The translations under genes and the position numbers were made by a program. Below, piece after piece: positions 60,848 through 64,000 of a stretch of DNA of 64,000 nucleotides (position 1 is its first letter; every line of letters begins with the position of its first letter). The stretch comes from Flagellimonas pacifica (lineage in GTDB: Bacteria; Bacteroidota; Bacteroidia; Flavobacteriales; Flavobacteriaceae). A model generated the notes under the pieces. It did no database searches, was not told where the DNA came from, and saw only the letters and a program-made list of their open reading frames with translations. The DNA is taken from the NCBI RefSeq assembly GCF_900215465.1, contig NZ_OBEH01000009.1, forward strand, positions 34,335-98,334, in the 5' to 3' direction.

Positions 60848-62869
60848 TTATCTATTGATATATAGGTAACCAGAAAGTTGTTTCATATTTCCATTTAAAT
60901 CTTCATAATCTATAATATAGAAATACGTGCCAACAGGAAGCTTATTGTCCTTATCTACCGTTACCCTTCCTTCGGAAGTGCCATCAAAAACATTTCCAGT
61001 TGTGTTGTATGCCTTGGTTGCGTAAACCTGCACACCCCATCTGTTATAAATTTTTACTGTGTTGTTTGGATAATCTTCTAGGTTATTTATGGTGAGTACA
61101 TCATGTATACCATCACCGTTAGGTGTTATTACGTTTATTACATCTACTGGATCTACTTGTGTTGGCCCAAGATCTGGATCTAGATAATTGGGTATGCCAT
61201 CTTCATCTGAGTCATCATTTGCATAGTTACCATCTTCATCCAAATCTTCATCTATGGTTTCAATACCATCGTCATCGTCATCAGTATCCCTATAGTCAGG
61301 GACATCATCTGAATCTGTATCCAACAAACTTGTACTTGGGTCATCTATTTCATCATTGACATCCACATCAAGAACGGTACTTCCTTCGTAGCCGTCATCC
61401 AGACCATCGTCATCTTTATCAGATCCAGTGAATACTGCATCTGCCACTCCATCTTGATTTTGATCATGGCCTTCTATACGATCTGGCACATTATCATTAT
61501 CGCTATCATCATCAACATAATCTGGCAATCCATCAGCTTCTGAGTCAACTGGAATCAAACCAGTATTCCCTCCAGTTTCATATGCATCATCTAAACCATT
61601 ATCATTGGCATCTACTAGACTAGGTGCTATATAACCAATTGTTGGTTGTGCTTCAACATTATCTGGTATTCCATCATCATCACTATCAATGTCTAAATAA
61701 TCTGGTATTCCATCTCTATCTGTATCCGTTGGATCAGTGGTTGGATCATTATCATTATCGGTGTTGAGGTCTTCAAAGGCATCTACAATACCGTCATTAT
61801 CACTATCCAAGTTAATCCCTGGTGGATTAACCATCACCGTGACTGTTCCTGTACTACAGTTTCCACTTCCATCGCAAATCGTGTAATCAAATGTATCTGT
61901 ACCCAAGAAACCTGGGTTTGGCGTATATGTTATAGAATCGTCAGATGGGTCTATTGGAGTACCACTATTATTAATGATCACAACTCCATTGGTTGGACTA
62001 GTCGCAGTTAATGTACCAGAAGTGGGCACATCATTATCATTAGCTAAAATATCAATATTAAGCGCAATGTCTAGTTCCGTGACTGCTGAATCGTCAATTG
62101 CATCAACAATTGGAATTACATCTACTGTTACCGTTGCAGAACTACAAGCTCCACCTGAAGTACATACGGTGTAATCAAAAGTGTCAGTCCCATTGAAATC
62201 AGAATCTGGTGTATAGGTCACTATATCATCAGTTGGGTCATTAACCGTACCATTGGTATTAATTGAAACCGTTCCGTTAGAAGGGTTTGTTGTAGTTAAA
62301 ATACCATCCGTAACCACATCTGTATCATTGGCAAAAATGGGTACAATAACTGAATCATCTTCGTTGACAGCTATTAAATCATCTACCAAGATCCCAGCTT
62401 GACTCATACATACCACTGTAAAACGAGGAAGTTCACTACTGTTTCCTACTTTGGTAATTGTAGCTATATATCTTTCCACATTTATAGTGCTTGTTACGGT
62501 AGGTCGAGTTTGATCTCCGGTCAATGGAGGACTCCAACTTACTGCTGCTCCAGAGGAAATACTCTCAGAGATGTCTAAGGTTACTTCATTCTCAGGAGCT
62601 GTGCACTCCGTTAATATGAAATAACCAGTTGCATTGGATCCACAAAGTGTGCCATCATAGGTGGCAAAATATACGCCCGGTTGAGTAGCTTCATAAAAGG
62701 AATTGGTGCCGAGAACCGTTCCCAAATCCGAAGCCTCAAACCATTGATAATTACTTTCGTCTCCACCGCTAGGTGCTTGAAGTAAAAATTGTGCATTCGA
62801 AAAGTTAATCCCAAAAAACAGGATAAATATTCCTAAAGATAAAGACTTATGTAAGTTGTTTAATTTCAA
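60848..62869 (-). CDS. Large secreted adhesin with CHU_C C-terminal sorting domain
   Basis: This 673-residue protein has a signal peptide (IFILFFGINFSNAQ). Two cadherin-like/VCBS-type domains at about 165-350 carry YTPDSDFNGTDTFDYTVC and YTPNPGFLGTDTFDYTIC. A calcium-binding thrombospondin-type-3 region at about 355-585 is full of DSDxDGxPD repeats (DTDRDGIPDYLDIDSDDDGI). The final 90 residues form the type B gliding/T9SS sorting domain: VITPNGDGIHDVLTI, VKIYNRWGVQVYAT, LPVGTYFYIIDY. It is exported by T9SS; the PorP/SprF gene after it is the usual partner. Confidence 0.9.
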   Translation of the reverse strand: MKLNNLHKSLSLGIFILFFGINFSNAQFLLQAPSGGDESNYQWFEASDLGTVLGTNSFYEATQPGVYFATYDGTLCGSNATGYFILTECTAPENEVTLDISESISSGAAVSWSPPLTGDQTRPTVTSTINVERYIATITKVGNSSELPRFTVVCMSQAGILVDDLIAVNEDDSVIVPIFANDTDVVTDGILTTTNPSNGTVSINTNGTVNDPTDDIVTYTPDSDFNGTDTFDYTVCTSGGACSSATVTVDVIPIVDAIDDSAVTELDIALNIDILANDNDVPTSGTLTATSPTNGVVIINNSGTPIDPSDDSITYTPNPGFLGTDTFDYTICDGSGNCSTGTVTVMVNPPGINLDSDNDGIVDAFEDLNTDNDNDPTTDPTDTDRDGIPDYLDIDSDDDGIPDNVEAQPTIGYIAPSLVDANDNGLDDAYETGGNTGLIPVDSEADGLPDYVDDDSDNDNVPDRIEGHDQNQDGVADAVFTGSDKDDDGLDDGYEGSTVLDVDVNDEIDDPSTSLLDTDSDDVPDYRDTDDDDDGIETIDEDLDEDGNYANDDSDEDGIPNYLDPDLGPTQVDPVDVINVITPNGDGIHDVLTINNLEDYPNNTVKIYNRWGVQVYATKAYNTTGNVFDGTSEGRVTVDKDNKLPVGTYFYIIDYEDLNGNMKQLSGYLYINR

Positions 62870-62890
62870 AATCTTTTCTAGTCTTTATTG

Positions 62891-64000
62891 TTATTTTACC
62901 ACAAATACTACGTTGATCAACGAGTTGTAATCTGTTGGCACCGCATCCACTGTGAAATTCATGATTCCTGCATCACTTACAGTAACTCCGGAAAAAACAC
63001 TTGTATCGTAATATGTTATATAGTAATGCAATTCACCTGCCAAATAGGTAGGAATGGCAGCGGGTGCTGATGGACTTTTTACTGCTGGAGTACCATATTG
63101 TGCTACATACTGACTATAAAGATTGATAGGCGTCCCTGGCCCTACAGTTGAAGCATCCACCGCTATAGATGGAGGATAGAAAATCCTTCCTGATTTGGCG
63201 GTAACTTTTGTAATATCTGCCATAGCCGCATCAACGGTAGCTTCAGAAGTTCCATCTCCATCTACATCAATATCTGTCATTTCAAAAGAAGCTCCTCCAT
63301 CAGTTCCCACAATAAGTTCATTGGCTGTATTAGTAGCGCTTACTACATTGGCAGTTTCGGCTGCTCCACCATCTTCATCAGTATAACTGATTACACCAGT
63401 AGTTGTGTTTTGAGATAATGATGTTACCGTTTCATTTATATCCACAGGAGTAATACCAGTTTCAGAAATTGTAGCAATACGATTACCTGTAACCGTATTG
63501 GTTACACTAACATCATCATCTGCAAGACTATCAACATAGTTCTTCGTGGCGGCGTCCTGTGCATTGGTAGGGTCGGCCAGGTTCGTAATGGCGTTGTTCC
63601 CTGCACTGGCATCCTCGCCGATAACGTCCTCAAGGTCCTGGATCTCGTTGTTAGGATCCGAATCAGCATCGTCCACACTGAGGTTGTCAACATAGTTCTT
63701 TGTCGCGGCGTCCTGTGCATTGGTAGGGTCGGCCAAGTTCGTAATGGCGTTGTTCCCTGCACTGGCGTCCTCGCCGATAACGTCCTCAAGGTCCTGGATC
63801 TCGTTGTTAGGGTCCGAATCAGCATCGTCCACACTGAGGTTGTCAACATAGTTCTTTGTCGCGGCGTCCTGTGCATTGGTAGGGTCGGCCAGGTTCGTAA
63901 TGGCGTTGTTCCCTGCACTGGCATCCTCGCCGATAACGTCCTCAAGGTCCTGGATCTCGTTGTTAGGGTCCGAATCAGCATCGTCCACACTGAGGTTGTC
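62891..64000 (-). CDS. Repetitive surface protein, 3' end (5' end outside window)
   Basis: The frame is open to the window edge, so the start lies beyond 64000; about 369 C-terminal residues are seen. The upstream (N-terminal) visible half consists of 52-residue units (each with NLADPTNAQDAATKNYVDNL and DPNNEIQDLEDVIGEDASAG). After these come serine/threonine-rich stretches and a unique C-terminal domain (IFYPPSIAVDASTVGPGTPI, ending VVFVVK). The DAATKNYVD word also occurs in phage tail fibres and bacterial surface proteins. It lies 21 nt before the CHU_C adhesin gene and is likely part of the same surface structure. No CHU_C domain is in this protein itself. Confidence 0.8.
   Translation of the reverse strand, partial: DNLSVDDADSDPNNEIQDLEDVIGEDASAGNNAITNLADPTNAQDAATKNYVDNLSVDDADSDPNNEIQDLEDVIGEDASAGNNAITNLADPTNAQDAATKNYVDNLSVDDADSDPNNEIQDLEDVIGEDASAGNNAITNLADPTNAQDAATKNYVDSLADDDVSVTNTVTGNRIATISETGITPVDINETVTSLSQNTTTGVISYTDEDGGAAETANVVSATNTANELIVGTDGGASFEMTDIDVDGDGTSEATVDAAMADITKVTAKSGRIFYPPSIAVDASTVGPGTPINLYSQYVAQYGTPAVKSPSAPAAIPTYLAGELHYYITYYDTSVFSGVTVSDAGIMNFTVDAVPTDYNSLINVVFVVK
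63532..63999 (-). repeat. Three tandem 156-bp repeats inside the surface protein gene
   Basis: Units begin at 63532, 63688 and 63844 (each 156 bp, 52 codons) and differ at only a few bases. The array continues past the window edge. The repeat is clearly richer in G and C than the flanking coding DNA. Confidence 0.95.

Noticed and set aside
61123..61359. Plus-strand reading frame rich in His and Leu
   Set aside because: It is the complement of the Asp-rich calcium-binding repeats of the adhesin and has no start context.
63502..63990. Arg/Thr-rich repetitive reading frame
   Set aside because: It is an out-of-frame reading on the same strand as the surface protein repeats; the real frame encodes the DAATKNYVD units.
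63532..64000. Possible CRISPR array
   Set aside because: The repeats are 156 bp, in frame, without unique spacers, and encode protein.

Overview
The window is a 64 kb chromosomal segment of a member of the Bacteroidota, almost certainly a marine-type Flavobacteriaceae. The evidence is AT-rich DNA, -7 boxes of the Bacteroidetes form TAnnTTTG in several intergenic gaps, a PorP/SprF protein and a CHU_C-type adhesin (type IX secretion), the rpmB-rpmG-DUF4295 operon, and a zeaxanthin-type carotenoid cluster. I cannot fix the genus from sequence alone.

Layout. 1-1.5 kb: the end of a GMC oxidoreductase and its gluconate-dehydrogenase-subunit-3-like partner, then tRNA-Leu(GAG). 1.9-7.4 kb (minus strand): a compact peptide-secretion locus. 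It holds a VKOR-thioredoxin protein with a C39-like N-terminus that lacks the catalytic Cys, a 73-residue double-glycine-leader peptide with six Cys in its mature part, a C39 peptidase ABC exporter and an HlyD adaptor. 7.7-11.4 kb (plus): a CarH-like B12-binding MerR regulator followed by crtI-crtB-crtZ. 11.4-18.2 kb (minus): a tandem pair of TlpA-like proteins, one without its CxxC; aconitase; a MoxR ATPase; and two periplasmic PPIase-type chaperones. 18.3-30.8 kb: a class A beta-lactamase-like protein, a START-like protein, a Gfo/Idh oxidoreductase with DoxX, rimO, an amidase, a DUF2911 protein, and an esterase group that includes one lipoprotein with three hydrolase domains. 30.8-40.4 kb: housekeeping genes (ftsY, ribosomal proteins, cinA, HPt, FAH hydrolase, exonuclease, E2 acyltransferase, recR, sodium symporter, CoA-binding protein).

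40.4-48.7 kb: an outer-membrane TonB-receptor-like protein, fabH, htpG, and an ECF sigma factor with its probable anti-sigma factor and a divergent DUF6249 membrane protein. A shared promoter word (TGTAAC, 15-16 nt, TCGTCT) occurs four times: on both sides of the sigma gene, before the outer-membrane gene, and before a roughly 120-nt gene-free stretch that ends in a strong terminator. This suggests a small ECF regulon that includes an unannotated small RNA.

48.8-59.8 kb: a mixed set (MOSC, AlkB-like, S1/P1 nuclease, CBM9/DUF5916 protein, HAD phosphatase, DUF819 transporter, TPR and DUF4369 proteins, manA, queD, idi). 59.9-64 kb: PorP/SprF, a large multi-domain adhesin, and the 3' end of a repetitive surface protein with nearly identical 156-bp tandem repeats running off the window edge.

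The two parts most worth following up are the oxidatively folded peptide secretion locus and the ECF regulon with its candidate sRNA. All functional statements rest on motif reading by eye; no database search was possible.
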